Positions 26,124-40,340 of a DNA stretch of 64,000 nucleotides are shown here, piece after piece. Source of the DNA: Oxyruncus cristatus (lineage: Eukaryota > Chordata > Aves > Passeriformes > Cotingidae); the NCBI GenBank assembly GCA_013399855.1, contig VXAY01004337.1, positions 522,720 to 586,719 of the forward strand, read 5' to 3'. Every line of letters begins with the position of its first letter. The first letter of the stretch is position 1. The notes under the pieces were generated by a model. The model was given only the letters and a program-made list of their open reading frames with translations, did not search any database and was not told the origin of the DNA. The translations under genes and the position numbers were made by a program.

Positions 26124-29100
26124 ACAGGGTCAAACTTAACTGTCATACAATGAAAGACAGTGCAGCTTCAGTTTTTCTGTTCTTCTGTTCTTTCTTCTGT
26201 TCTTTCAATTTCTTTTTGTGCTTACATGAGTTACTTATTAATATTAAAAGTGTCATAATAGTAGAACTACCACTGTGTATAAGTTACTGTATGTTAGCCT
26301 GGTTTAAGTCAAAATGTGAACAAGCCTCCAAATTTTGCCCTTGTTTAGCTGAACTGTTTTAAAACTCCACAGACAGTTAAGTCATACCTTTTGGTTAAAT
26401 TGGCGTTACATTACATATATAAATATGTTAATACCTTCTTACAATTTCTTCATAAAACATTAAAGCAGTCAGGATGGTAAGTGTGAAGAGAATGCAGAAG
26501 AAATTTTTTTGTGTGTGTGTGATTTTTTTCACAAAATCTGACCTTGTGGATTGACCCCCATCTTTATTCTACAGATTCTGTCTGATAACGTATAACAAAG
26601 GTGGTCAGTGATACTGGGTGTGTGAAGCAAATTGTCTCAGAATCACCGCAACCTTTTGAAATTCAGCAACTTTTTGGACATTGTTTTGTTTGTCATTTCA
26701 CTTGTAGATGCAGTTGTGCTCACTCAATTTAATGTGAAATTTAGTATTATGCCTGGTCATGGAAATGTTGGCCACCCTTTCTCTGAAATGCGGCTATGGA
26801 TTACTGTAAATTCAGATTGGTGGCTTAATGGAAAATTTGCAGTCTTGTAAGAATTAATTTTTAAGGGTTTGACTGTACATCTGTCTGTTGTGCTGTACAT
26901 GTGGGATTTTCAAATATTATAAAGCCACGGTGCATTGCAGAGAATGATAAAAATTACCTGTATAATTATTCCTTCATATCTTAGAGTTAATGAATTACCA
27001 GCATCACACCTGTCAGTGCACTTACAGGAAACCCTTCATTTCTTAATCACAGTTTGTTTTCTATATCATTAATGTTGTTTGCCACTCTTTTACCATCTTT
27101 AATATTCTCTACTAAGACAGCAGACAGCTGAGTGTTGTTTTGTGAGGTCTCTACTTCTACTCTCTTCTATCTCATCAAATGAAAGCTTTCAAACTCTGTA
27201 TTAATTAAAGCAACTGAAGCTTGAATTGAGTTCAGCTCTTGCTGTATACCCTGCTAAGTACTTAACCAAGTCAACCTAGATTGCTTGGTAAGTCTAATTC
27301 TATTCTTAAGAACATATGGGACTGAAAGGTCATCTCATGTTGACTATAGCTATACACAAAGTGACATCATGAATCTTTACTAAATCAAGATTATCTTGTG
27401 AGGGTATTATCAAGAATGATATGATGCTGGGTCAGGCCCAGTCATATGCTAAGTTTAACAAAAAAATTAAAGAATGTGAAGATGGCATTAAACTGTCAAT
27501 GCACATACTTAATGGTGTATGTGAGTATGGCAGAGGACTCAGCTGGATTTTGAGTACATGAGCTGTCTGGCTGCTGACTTATATTCTCATTTTTGTGATG
27601 CATTTTACTCTTTATGAAGATAATCTTATTTGATAGTGACCATGGAATGTAATTTTGAAATACTATGGAACACATTTAAAATGTAAATCTAAAATTTACC
27701 TATCCGTTTATATCACTGAAGGAGGTGATGGGACTTGTCTATGCGGCAGAACTACATAGGGTCACTTTGAGTAGTTGTGTTTAAAATATTAACCTGATTG
27801 TCTTTCCAGGAGCCAGCCTATGAAACTGTATGACAAAACTCTTAAAATATATGAAATAGAATTAACTGCACTTTTAAACTACAGTATATTTTTTCTTACT
27901 TTGGTAAGAAAGGAATTCAGGAGGTTTTTTTACCGTGAGCTCGATTTCAGAATACAATGTGTCTGGTTTGATGGATGAAGCATGTGGGTGCAGAGATGTG
28001 CTAATAAAGAGCATGTTGAAGGCAGGACCTAGCTGAGCTGCACGTGTGAACACCCTTATTCTCTGTGCTAGAATCTCTCCAGTAAAAGTCAGTATGACTT
28101 CAAATCTGAAAACAGTACCCTGAAATAGTATTGATTATGACTGAAAACAGAAGAAGGGTAAGAGAGGCAAGTTGTTTGGATGAAAACTTTCCCAATTTTG
28201 CACGTGGATTTTAAGCATTTTTCATGGGGAAAAAGAAAATAAACCTCACATATGTGTCATAAAAGCCCCAGAGAATTACTCCTTAAAAATCACCTTCTAA
28301 ATTATGTTTCATCATATTTCACTGAAGGTAACAATCAGCTAGAGGTTTATTGATCTATTGTCCAATTTCAGCTAAGTCAGAAAATAGTGGGATATTCTGG
28401 CAGCTGTCATAAGTGTATGAAGTCCTTTCCCTCAGTTTCTTGTTTTTCAGTATGTATCACTATTCCATTTTAAAACTACCCTGACAGGGAAGAGCCCTCT
28501 CCCTGATTCCCTGTGAAGAATGTTCCTCTGGCAGGTGAGCTGCTGCTAGCACAAGGTCAGACTTATAAGCTGTTTGTTCAGAATACAGTTTTATCCATCA
28601 CAGAACAGATGAACACCTTAATATTCTACTGTCAACATATTTATTATCTGAGTGCAGGAAGTTAACATAGATATTTTCATCTGAAAAAAAAAACCACAGT
28701 GCAAATGCGTGAATGTTTTGCCGTAAGCTTTCACATAAATTTTACGGAAGAGTTCCTTCTAGAAGCTCCAATCTGATAACCATAAAATGAAAGCCTTTTG
28801 TTTAAGTGTAAGGTGAATAGAGAAATGCTGCAAGCTTCATTTAATTTCCTTGCTGACTTTATACTTTTTTGCTGTTGAAGGATTTTTGTGTATTTTCTTT
28901 GATCCTGCAGTCAAGTCTTTCCATTACTTCTTAATGCAGACCAAACCCACAACTCACTATCTGCCAGCTAGATTTAAGGAGTTACTACTCTGCTTTCTAG
29001 TATTTTCTAGTGCCTAAACAGTGACCCTCTGCAGCTAAAATGAAATAGTGAATTAGCGATAACTTAAAGATGCACATACAAGTGTGACTTATTTTATGCT

Positions 29101-29899
29101 ACTTGTTTTTTACTGGCTTGTGTGTAGGGGGGGGATAAATAAATGAATATGATTACGATGAAGCATACCCAATGCAAATGGAAACCTAGTCTAAGACCGG
29201 CCGTAGATAAATGACACAGTTCTTAATTTTGTGAGATATTAGGGTATGAAAGCCCAGAATAGGCTGCAGGATTTTCTCTTATTCAAGTCTGCTCTAAAGT
29301 AGGAAGAGACACATCGCTGTCCTTGACAGATACTGAAGAGTCTGGAAAACCTCCTGTGTTGATATTTTCCCAGTGGACTAAAAAGCTTTGGAAAGATTAT
29401 AGCTATGGCTTTGTGTTTTGGTTTTTTTCCCCTCCCAGTCCCCTCTCACAGAGCAGATTAAGATGATTGCAACTCATTCTGTGCTCAGTGAACACAGAAA
29501 ACAACTAATGGTCACCTGGCTGTAACAATTTCCCGTACTGGAAGGCTGTTTTTGTCTCTCCTGTTTTTCCAGTAAAATACTATGACCCCAGACTTTTTGT
29601 GCTGTTGATGTCTAGTCAGTTGTTCCCTATATATGTGTATGTGCATTGTCCAATTCATCAAGATAGTTCTGTTTTTTTTAAAATTCGTTCTTAAAACTGC
29701 AAAAATTTCGTCAACTCAGAAACATCTGTAGGGTTTCTACACCTACAAACTGTTGTTATCTAAGCCATTCATGAACATAGTATGTTTTCCAGGACCTGAG
29801 ACAAGCCCTTGCAGATCTTCTTGATATCTTTTGTTAGCTTGATGAAGAACAGCTGATAAATATCCTTTGTGTGCAATTCAATCTTGACCATATTTCTCT
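26124..29899. other. Unique AT-rich noncoding stretch
   Basis: No gene, transposon end or strong regulatory signature was recognised in about 3.8 kb. There is a short GT run near 26510 and a G8 run near 29130. Open frames are short and AT-driven. Confidence 0.6.
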
Positions 29900-30400
29900 C
29901 TTCTGCCTCTGGAAATGTCACGTGTGACAGCATGAACAGCTTTAGTGAAGTCAGGCTATATCGCATCTACTGTCTGTCCCTTATCCATTAGAGCAGTTGG
30001 TCTGTCAGCAAAGGAAATAAGATTGGCCTGACTGATTTCTTCTTGGAAAATCCATGTTGTTTGTTCCCTATCACATTATTATCCTTAAGGTCTTAAAAAT
30101 TGATTGTTTAATAATTTATTTCAGCATCCTTCCAGTTACGGAAATTAGAATGACTGCTTTTTCCATTTGTAAGGACAGGTGCTGTGTTTGACTTCCCATC
30201 TCAAAGGTCTTAATTCTCTGTAAATTCTCAATGAACTTCAGTTAGTTCATTGTATACTGTACAGTGGCCACCATCAGGCCTGGCCAAGCTGAGAATGTCT
30301 AATTTACTAACATAATTTGCTGACTTCTTTCTTCCTTTTGTTTTTTCCCTGGTAATAAAAACTCTGTACAGGTACATTGATTTTTTTTCTCTTCCTTTGT
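29900..30400 (-). mobile_element. Old CR1-type LINE fragment, reverse-transcriptase region
   Basis: On the plus strand this is the reverse complement of the RT part of amniote CR1. In order it shows the TTTAGTGAAGTCAGG block, a CATCTACTGTC block, an AATAAGATTGGCCTGAC block, AAAATCCATGTTG, ATTGATTGTTTAATAATTT, a GGAAATTAGAATGACTG block and CATCAGGCCTGGCCAAG. These match the family in sequence and order, from memory. The frame is interrupted by stops and indels, so it is dead. It is much more diverged than the short 3' ends elsewhere and probably an older subfamily. Both ends are approximate and no terminal tail is present. Confidence 0.82.
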
Positions 30401-31220
30401 GCCAGTAAGCTACTATTTTGAAGGAGGAGTGTGTGTATGTATTTAAAACCAAAAGATTCCATTACAGCCTGTTGAAGATGCTTTACTCAGATGCACTGTG
30501 AATTGCTGCCATGATAAAACTGACTATAAATCAAGATTTCAAACAAGTTTTAGTTCTGTTGAGCCGTGTCTCCTTTTGCATGGCTTCACAAGCCAAATTG
30601 AGGCATTATTGGTTTGAAATGTGGTTAAACTAGACTCTCTGTAAAGTCTCTAAGGCAACAGCCATCTCTGTCAGAGCACTGTAGTTGAGGTAAACACAAT
30701 GCACATCTCCAGAGATGCCTGTGTCTGTCCACAGATTAGCTATGAAGTCCAGATGGGTATGTTGCTTATTTAGGCACATGAATGAGAAAGGTTACACTGG
30801 AGAAATTAAGGTGTTTAGGACAGGTGTTTAATGATGCTTTGGTACCAAGAGATGCAGGTAGCTGCATCTGCAATGCCTGTTTATTTATTTATGCAGGAAA
30901 GATCTTTAAAACTGTGTAATATTTTTGTGACCCCCACTATGATTGTATTATGTGAAGCAAATAGGGCTATGGCCTGAGCACTGTGCTGTAATTTTTGTTT
31001 TGACTACTACACGTAACTTCACTACATATAACACCATTTTTATAGGGCACAGCTTTGGCCTACATCAACTAGCACTCTCACAGACCATCTCGTTCATGAA
31101 ATAGGGCTTGTTTCAAGCAGGCATGGTCAGTGAAGCCACTACTTGGGGGATTAAGAGAGTACATTTGTTTGGATCTGAGCCGAGCCATCCATGCTTTTTA
31201 CAGTAAGGAGGAGATGTGGG

Positions 31221-31316
31221 TCTGGTTTTGGTTTGATTTGGTTTGTGTTTGTTTTTTTGCGGGGGTGTGTGCATGAGGGGTTTTTTTGTTTGTTTGTTTG
31301 GGGTGTGTTTTTTTGG
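31221..31316. repeat. G/T-rich low-complexity block
   Basis: About 95 bases consist almost wholly of G and T, with GGTTTG, TTTG and GTGTGT units and T7 runs. Simple sequence. Confidence 0.85.
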
Positions 31317-34300
31317 AGTATCTTTCAGATCTAGACAATGCGGTTGGGTCTTAGATTTAAGTGCTGTTCATAGACTTTTGTAAATGCTGCCCTTTTGTCA
31401 CAATGTTTTGCAACCAAATAAATACCTTTCTGATACAAATTGTATCCTCATGATGTAGACAGGCTAGTTTGCTGTGTGAAATACCTCTAGGTACAAAAAT
31501 CTTGACCTGTATAACATGCTAATAGCATGGAACATGGTCACTTACTAATTATTAGTTATATTAATATTGGTATTTTTACTGCAAAGTAATATGAAGTAGG
31601 AAAATACATCAAAGATGTTTATTACTTTGCTTTTCTTCACAGAAAATCAGTTGAAAACTTACTGTTACACTAGAAAACAGAATGGGAAAAAACAAAACAA
31701 AACAAAACATGACATTAGCAACATTTAATGTAGCCTGAAAGATCAGTGATCAGTCATATCTCTTTTTAACTTACTCTTTTTAAAGGTATATGTTTGGTCT
31801 TTACCTGGCCTTCCAGCCTTGCAGAGAAGCATTGGGCTGGAAGGGAATGTTGCTCCATTTGAAATAGCTATCTACAGAGTGTAAGTACATTATAACAGCA
31901 TTGATAGTTCCATTATCACAGCGTGACTCTATCAGACTCAGTGAGGTTGCTAAGTAATCAGTCAATTGCTGGTCTTAAGAAGTAGGGTTCTGGAAAATAA
32001 AAGGAGTGCTGTATGGAAAAGCATTGCTCTTGGTGTTTATTTCCAGTGGTGGAACTTATTTTAGTAAAATACTGGCATATTTTATACAAAGATGGAACTG
32101 CATGGCAAATCCACACTTACAACACTGACGCTTTAATGTGAGGCTCTGCCATACTGAATAGCACTAACGTACAAGGTCGCTTCAAGATGCAAAGGAAAAA
32201 TGGATAAGAGGAAAATAGAGATGCAAATCTGATGAGCATGAGAGAACGATATCTATGACATTTGAAACAGGTCATCTGTAGCAATAAACTGCTAGTTTCA
32301 AAACTGATACCCTTACAGATATAATGATGGTTCAGAAAATAGCTGCCATATCAAACAGGAGTCAGATTGCCTATTACTGCAACAGCAGGATCACCTTTAC
32401 AATTGCCTGTTGCAAGGTTTCATTAAAAAGATTAGTTGAATCATTGGGCAATCTGAACACTGATGCCAACATGAGAAAAATGTAGTCTAGAGCCATTTTA
32501 TTTCGCCTGAAGTATTTCTGATGTCAATATCTCCAACCGTTTGCTGTTTGGAAGCTTGGCTTCCAAATCTGTCTGGTAAGTCTTAATTTCGTAAGTTTTA
32601 ATAGAAATTCTAAAGTATTCTATTTTGAAGAACTTGATCATTGAATCTTAAGGCAACAGAAAAACTTGGTAAATCTTTTAGGCCTACTCTTGCTAAACTT
32701 AATTCAATCTAAGTAAGTCCAGTTGTAGACTGAAAGAGGTAGCCAAGTGTGAGGAAAAAGAATCAGGAATTAAAAGAATGGAGAAAGAAAAATCTTAGAG
32801 GGACATTATTTAGAATATTTTCTATTTCAGGTAACAAACCAACTTTAATGTTAACTTTTTATTTGGTTATATGCACTCTTCTGTGAGAGCCTAAGCAACG
32901 CTTTCTAGCAGACAGAACTTAGGGAACAAGGGGATGCAAAGGATGAAGATTTCTGTGACCTTGATCTGCTAAGGTACTTGGAGCCTACTCATTTCATGGT
33001 CTATCCAAGAAATATCTATTCGTATTCCATATTTACATTGGGTATTCACCAAGTGAGATTGGGGAACTACAGTGAGTAGATAGAGACCAACTCCTCCAGA
33101 AGATTTGTCAGAGCAGCTAATTTTGGCTCCTTCTCATTGAACTGTTTAGGGAGACTCAGGAGACACATCCTCTAAAAGAAGAACTGCTGAGGCATGTTCC
33201 TTCTCCATTACAGCAGTTAGTGCTTGGTGTTGTTTGAGTTTGAATGAGAAGAAAGCTGTATGTGCTATTTCAGAAATTATGGTTATTCCTAGAATGGGTT
33301 ATGGGAAGGGCTTCTTTGGGGATTGACCTGTTTTTCCTATGCTTCTGTGGCATTTGAGCGTGGACTTTCGGAGCAGAACTGTAACTCAGATTCTGGATTC
33401 AGAACTGTGATATTGCTACAACTGGTAGTAAGAAGTCAGTTTCGAGCAACCTTGGTGCATCTTAATCAAGACAGGGAGGTGTATGAATAACTCTGCCTTT
33501 CATTCTCTGACTACACATAACCTTCTTGTAACCCTGCTGCCGTATCCTTGAGAGATAAAAGTACCAGAAGATACAGCTACAGCACACTGAAGTTGAGCTA
33601 TGGCATCATGTACCTGTTTTGTTCAAAGGTGTTCCTGGAGAATCCAAGGTTCTTCTGAGTCTTGAGCTACTTCCCATTGTGCAAGCACAGACTAGTGAAG
33701 AACATGAGTGTGTGTAGTAATGGTGCTTTTTGGAGTGGATGATATCTGTGTCTCTGCATTTATTAACTCTGTGGATCTGATGGCACCTCTAAAACTTGAG
33801 TGGAGAACACTGATTTAATAAAAACCATTAGTGTGATTCCTCCAAGTATCCCTGCAAGGATATTTGGATACCTCATATTCTTAGACAAGCACCAAAGTAA
33901 TCACAGTACTAAAGGAAAAGTAAAGCCCATACAAAATTTACTACATTATTTGCATTATTTAAAAAAACCTGACAAAACATCAGTGTGCAGCATTGGTAGT
34001 GGTAGATCTTTACACATATGGTCTAAGTTAATAATGTTTTTAATACAGCTCTACAGTAGTGTTTATTGCTTTAAAAAGAAAGGAAATAATGCAAAATTAA
34101 AAATTGCTGCTGGAATTTGTAAAGATGAATGCTGCAATATGGTAGAATTTTCAAGGAAGGTGAGTATAAGGATCAAACTGAAATCCATTTAAGAGTTAAG
34201 GAGAAATATGTATATCAGACAATATTTGTGTTACTACTACATAAAATTTGGCAGACATCCTGATGCATGTTTCTTGTATAGAAACAGTTCACTGCCCTAC

Positions 34301-34365
34301 AGTTCAGATCATTTGTTTGTTGTAAACAAAGTGCTTGTAAAATAAGGAGAAGTTCAGATCATTTG
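34301..34365 (+). repeat. Exact 15-mer repeated 50 bp apart
   Basis: AGTTCAGATCATTTG occurs at 34301-34315 and again at 34351-34365. The sequence between the copies is unrelated. This is a minor local duplication. Confidence 0.8.
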
Positions 34366-37300
34366 CCTCCTCTATGTTTTATTTGCATCTTTGGTTAGAA
34401 CCAAGTGGTTGTGTGAAAAGAGGAGTTTAAGGGGATGGTGTCACTTTTAAATTCATTATAAATAATGATGCTTTGATATTTTATAAATAATCTTTCCCAG
34501 CAAATTTTCAGTGCAGTATAGGGGAATTGCATACTCAAGTGTTTTACTTTTAGACAGGAGGTTTAGTAGTGTCCACTTATAATGACTTAAGAATTTGTTG
34601 TTGTAATTTTTTTTTGGTAGCAGATGCTGCAAGTTCTAATAGTTTACAGGCATGTGTTAAGAAAGTGAACAAAATGTACTAAAACTTTCTGTTCCTATTC
34701 AGCAGCTGTCTTGTACTATTTTAATATCAAATAAACCTCAAACCTAGAAGAGGAATTCTTCCTTGTTATTGCTTATGGTAAAAATGGCCTCAGAAAGTCA
34801 CTCCCATCCTTGTGTACTCAAATACTTTGAATGTAAATATGTGTATTATTTCCATGTTGTCTGTCCTTTTTCTCACACATTTATTTTATGACAATGAGAG
34901 ATTCCTGTGCTAGACAAATTATTTTTTCTACTTACGTGGCCATAACAGCAAAATATGGAAACTGACATCTGCGTTTCTCATTTCTTGCATTATGAAGTTT
35001 TGATCTGCCCTGCAGGCATCTGCCCTTTGGGATGGGCAAAAGACATTTCAAGACTCAGTTGAAAAAAAGTAGACTTGCAAGACTCTTGCGATGAAACATA
35101 GGGTGCCCTAGGGGGCAGGGCTTCAGTGCCCTGTCTGGAAGACAGGAAATTTCACAATTTCTTGTTGATTTTTCTAATTAGTGTTGCAACTAATATACAC
35201 AATAATATAGAAGACATGAAATATGCTGTTTATTGTAAAACGAAACCCTAAAAAATACATCGCCTTCATCCATGGCTCAAAAGTCTATGGCTGCATTGCT
35301 ATTACTGGGTGAGTGTTTTGAGGGATTTTGCATTTATGAATTAAAACCCAGACAGATTAAAAGAATAATGAATGAGTTGGAGAACATTGGCCTAGGAATT
35401 TTATTTTAGCTCTGGAACCTGTTTCTTAGGGAATTGTGAAAACTGTGAGTTTATCAAAATTTCACACTTAATTTGTTATTTAAGTCACTATCCAAAGTAT
35501 CCAAGGTTGTTACTACGACAATATACACTTGTGAAAGGTATATTTAAACTATGTGCTGTGTTCTTCACTTTTTAGCATATATTGGGATAGGACCAGATAT
35601 GGTAATGACTTACCAGTGATACTCTGTTCTCTTGGAAGATCTCTTTAACACATCCACTGCTGTCTCCTACTAGAGGTGGGGAATAAATTTAGGAAGATGA
35701 TGAGATTGCTCCACATGACAGTCCCTATTTCATTTGTGAGTGAATGGGCAATTGCATACTTGCATTAAACAATGACATTGCTACTCCAAATCCATTCTGA
35801 AATTAGGTTTTTTGCTAATAATGTCCAAAAACTGCTACCATGAAGGGTTTTCTTATAGGGTGTATAAAGACTTAGGAATGCATTTGCCAAGGATTATCGA
35901 CTGTACATGATTTAGAGTTGAGTATGAGCATGTACGTACCTAGACACATTTTCTAGGTCTCTGAGCCATTAAGTTTCCTATAAATAGTTGTAAAATATAA
36001 GAAACTGGGTTTGTCATGTCATCTTAAATGTACTTAAGGAACAAAATATATGAACATAAAATATACTATTTTTAGACTGTATGTATGTAATTCATCATGG
36101 GTAGAGATTTTTTATTTTAAAGGCTTAGTAATCTAATTCACAGGAGGCAGAGGTTGAATCTTAAATTCATTGGGAGTTCCAGTTCTTAAAAAGATTTCTT
36201 TACTGCCTCTGCAGTAAAAGAGCAACCTAGTTCTATTTTTAGATTTATCCATAGTAAGGATAGAAACACTACTCTGTATGTAACCTTTTAGCAGATTGTT
36301 ACCGTGAACATGTTTAGTAAAACACATTTAAAAAAACACGTAAAAAGAGATGAAAAGTGTGGTCAGAAATCTTCGCTGAAAGGCATTTTTAACACTGCAT
36401 GGGTTCATTTCCTTTACTATTGCTGTCTTGCAGGTACTTAGCATTTATAGACATCATACCCTTGTAATTGAACTTGCATGAATCATTTATTTACTATGCT
36501 GCACTTACGGGTAATATATGTCAAGGGAATTCATTTTTTATTACAGCTGATGTAGCCATTATGATGTCATAATACATACAAGGATAGAGATACAGCCTGA
36601 ACAGAACTTCTGTCCCTTAAATCTGTGAAACTCAACACTGTCTACATTTCTATTTTGGAAGCAGACATGCAAGATTTGGTGTAGCATTCTGATAACTCTT
36701 GGAAACAGCTTTTTGGTCAGAATGAAGAAATACTTCATTCTACATATGGCACTGACAGTATCTGCATTTAATTTGGTATTAAAAAAAAAAAGGACATAAT
36801 GTGGAAATTTGCCAGATAAGATTAACATATGCTGTTTTCCTTCTGGAGTTTTAAATGAGAGTGAGTATCTTTTAAGGTTCAATTCTAAGAACTAACTGTC
36901 AGGAAAATATATATAAACATACGTGTTATGTTTGTTAGAGTAACTGAGTTGAATTGCATGATTTCAAGTCTAATATTTTGTTTTCAATGGGGAGATCACA
37001 AAATTTCTCATTTCTATACCTGTTTCCAGGCTGGCTGCTCTACCAGGTCTGGACAAAGTGAGCCAGTACACAGTGCCTACTGAAGCCTCCCCCAGCCAGA
37101 GATTCCTAATTCTTGGGGTCTTCATGTCTTGAAAAGTCCAATGTCAGAGTGAAGGAAGGGGATGAGCAAAGTTTCTTTGTCCAGAGAGAAAAGCAGAAAG
37201 TCATTTGCTATAGGCAAAAAGCAGCTCGGTGGTCAAGTTTAACGAAATGGAAACTGTTCAACAGATCACCTCTACTCTTTCACCTCCCATGCTACTATGA

Positions 37301-38659
37301 AGCAAATACTATGATATCTAATTAGAAAATGGACAGTGGACACTTGAGAAAATAAAGACCTTTGTCAGCCTTTACGTATAACTAAAATAGTTCAAATATA
37401 ATTTTGTAGGTATAACAGGCATAGCTTTGTATTTAAAAGCAGAAGGCTGAAATAGGAGTGACTTGTTTTTATAAGGAAGTGTGCAATAGGTTTTAGAGGT
37501 AAACCCAGGCTTTTTAATACACAGTGTCTTCTGATGCTTCTTACAGTCCAAGAGGAGTGGGCATATTCAGGGGGAATAAAGGGATTGGTGCCTAAGAGTA
37601 ATATATTTATGTTAACCAAATCTCCAAAGAAGCATTTCCATAAATATAGCACACAAATCTTTAAGAATGCTTCTGAGAAGCTTATTTTTGAGCTGCAATA
37701 ACTCTGGTTGGAAAGATCTCTGAGTAGCCCAGTGCTATTTTAGTTGCTTAGTCAAATACATCCTTTCAGCACTCAAACCAAACTGCCAGAAAAAAACCTG
37801 ATTTCTTTGTCTTCTGAAGCACTGGATTTCACAGATTATGGTTAGCTGACTCAAAGTTAAAAACATTTTTCTGGACAGGCATACAAGAAAACCTAAATCA
37901 GAACTGTCATAAATAAAATAATTTGAATAATCCTAGTTTAGAGCTCCATCTCTTTTTTAGGAGAAAGTTTACTGCTCTGGTTAGTTGTTAATGTGGTAGT
38001 CTGTATTTCAGTAAACTTTAGAGCTTACTAGGAACAAACCTTCAACTTAAAACAGAAAGAGAAGGTCTGTATCTGTGTTCTTAACAATCTACAATGTTCA
38101 TACCAGTGTACAGGTGTCTGTGTTGAGAATTCTTACAGAAATATAATATCTAGCTCTCTGTGCGTATAGTAATCAACATCTTGATGTTTCTTTTAAGTCT
38201 GTAGTTGTCTAATACCTGTTTTTATAAAACCTTACAAGCTTGCCACTGACCAGTAGCAAAATAATTAAAAGCTACATATATGTGTTTATCGGAGTGTTGT
38301 GTAGCAAGTCTAATAGCTGAATCTGCACACTGCATATGGTGATTATGTTACATTCCAAAAATGCATTTTCTCAGTAAAAGCAGTAGGTTTTGAATGAGAA
38401 ACTGAGTCAGGCAACTCTTTTGGAAATTTTTGATGACAAGAACAGTTTGACAAAATTCTGAGTATCTGGACAGAGAGTATTAATACGAAAAAAATGTCTG
38501 GCAACCTTAGATTTAGAAGGACCTCCTAGGCCTTTCACTTATTTAGTCTACATGTTACCAAACCTTAACCCCAATAAAATAAATAGAAATAAAATAAAGA
38601 TTTTCGTGCTATTTTACAAATGAAAAATCTAAAAAATCCTTTAGCTCTGCTTTTCTTTT

Positions 38660-38679
38660 TTAAGTAATATATTACTTAA
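38660..38679. repeat. Perfect 20-bp palindrome
   Basis: The ten bases TTAAGTAATA are followed directly by their exact reverse complement. It lies in A/T-rich unique DNA. It could be a symmetric binding site, for example for paired-type homeodomain dimers, or chance. Confidence 0.9.
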
Positions 38680-40340
38680 CCTACTAGGTACAAAGTAATT
38701 TATGAGAAAGGGATTAATACATTGTCTGAGAAGCTGAGGTCAAGTAAGTAACTATTTGATTTGTAACAATCAGATCAGGTCCATAAGATACTCTATAACC
38801 ATTTAGTTCCAAGTTCAAGTTTGGTGATTTTTCACTTCTGTTTATGGCAGTTAACTATGCTGAAGATCCACTGACAATGTGTCTAAAGGAAAAAAAAAAA
38901 GCACGCCGTTTTTTCTCCTGAGGAAGGCTAAACCTCATCTAAAATTTAAAACAGATCAATCAGGTGGTTCATCAGTAAATATATACCATCTTCTGCAGTG
39001 CTGCATGTGACCTGCAGCTTCAGGAAGCATGAGCTCACTCTAGACAGACAAAGCACGTTTGAATTATGTTCTCCTTTTAAAAGCAAAGATTGCTTCTAAT
39101 TTATTGAGGCAAGAGATAATTAATTCTCAGATTCAATACAGGGACCCGAAGAATTAGATTCCATGTTTCCATCCCCAAATAAGGCTTAAAACTAGAAACT
39201 GAGAAGGCAAGAGAATGTATGTGTACTTGAATTGAATCAGACATATATTCAAGAGTTCACAGAGAAATCTGTCTGCAGATGGTCCCTAACTATCATGTTA
39301 CCAAAAAATTAAAAAAAAAAAAAATCTTATTTCAATTTTATTCCGCCCTGTAGGGGGAAAGCAGAGCATTATTTTTCTTTTTCTTCCTTCTTTTCAGTCT
39401 TATGGGGAACTGCTATCTTTAAGGTGATAACACTGCCAAACTGTTTTTCCACATAGCTGAGCATCTTGATTGCAAAACAGTGCAGCTCTTATGACTGAAA
39501 ACCTCACATTTCTCTTTTCATCTGTCTTAGCTTTTTGAGTGCATCAATGCCATTGCATACCAGGTTCCTGTGACAGTTTGTTTCATCAGCTTAATGGGAT
39601 AGATTGCAGTGCAGGCCCTCTAAATGTCCAGCCTAAAGATCATTCTCCTCCTCCTGCTACCATCATTTCCTGTAAGGTAAAAATATACAGAGGTTGCTTC
39701 TTATTTGTCAGAACTAACAGATCTATGCTAAACTTGCAGTTTTAATTTCACTTTTATAAGGTTGGAAAAGCACACTGTTAGACTCTTTTGGAGGCTCTTC
39801 TTGCACAGCAGGGCCTTTCTGACTGTAGATTTTCTTTGCACAGCAGTATCTGCATGTTTTCTGTGTCATCCATATTCCATTTTGATGCACCGACTGGATG
39901 AGGGACAAAACAGGACTCAGGCTAGACTGGAAAAGCAAGGTCAGTAATTCAGGGAAGTAATTTGCAGCATTGCTAGAAAACCTTAAAACAAAAAATTGTC
40001 TTCTATATATGGATCCAGATTGCTTGTGCTTTGCTTGGCTGAGATCAAGGCTCATTCTTGTCTCTCCTTTGTCCTCCTTCATGTTGATGTGAAGTGTGGA
40101 AATAACAGTGTGCCCACAAATTTTTCTCTCTTCAAATGAGTACCTGACTGGTTGGCAAGTATGAACATCTAATCTGAAAAAACATATGCAAAACCTCATC
40201 ATTTCACTCTAATTTGAAGGGTGCTTCAAATAATATGCATAGACTGGATAGCTTAACATGATACTGAATTGAGCTGTATGTGTAGGAACTGAAGTTTCAT
40301 CAGACCTGTGCCTGTTAAGTGCAGGTAGATCCTCCTCCCT

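Noticed and set aside
25585..26139. 184-codon plus-strand frame, and 177 codons at 52174-52707
   Set aside because: Same explanation: antisense LTR modules, no conserved start, and different frames between copies.
33800..34192. 130-codon plus-strand frame rich in Lys, Ile and Ser
   Set aside because: The composition is what AT-rich DNA gives. No motif or family similarity was recognised.
37695..37760. Possible CR1 tail (GGTTGGAAAGATCTCTGAG)
   Set aside because: Short similarity without the rest of the CR1 end; it cannot be separated from chance.
38500..38580. Possible CR1 tail (AGAAGGACCTCC words)
   Set aside because: Only a few words match and neither the terminal repeat nor the conserved downstream block is present.
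39723..40202. 159-codon minus-strand frame, the longest outside the repeats
   Set aside because: No recognisable domain or signal, overlaps a plus-strand frame at 39762-39947, and lacks support from a promoter or splice pattern. It is not impossible by chance in 64 kb, but a codon-conservation test would settle it.
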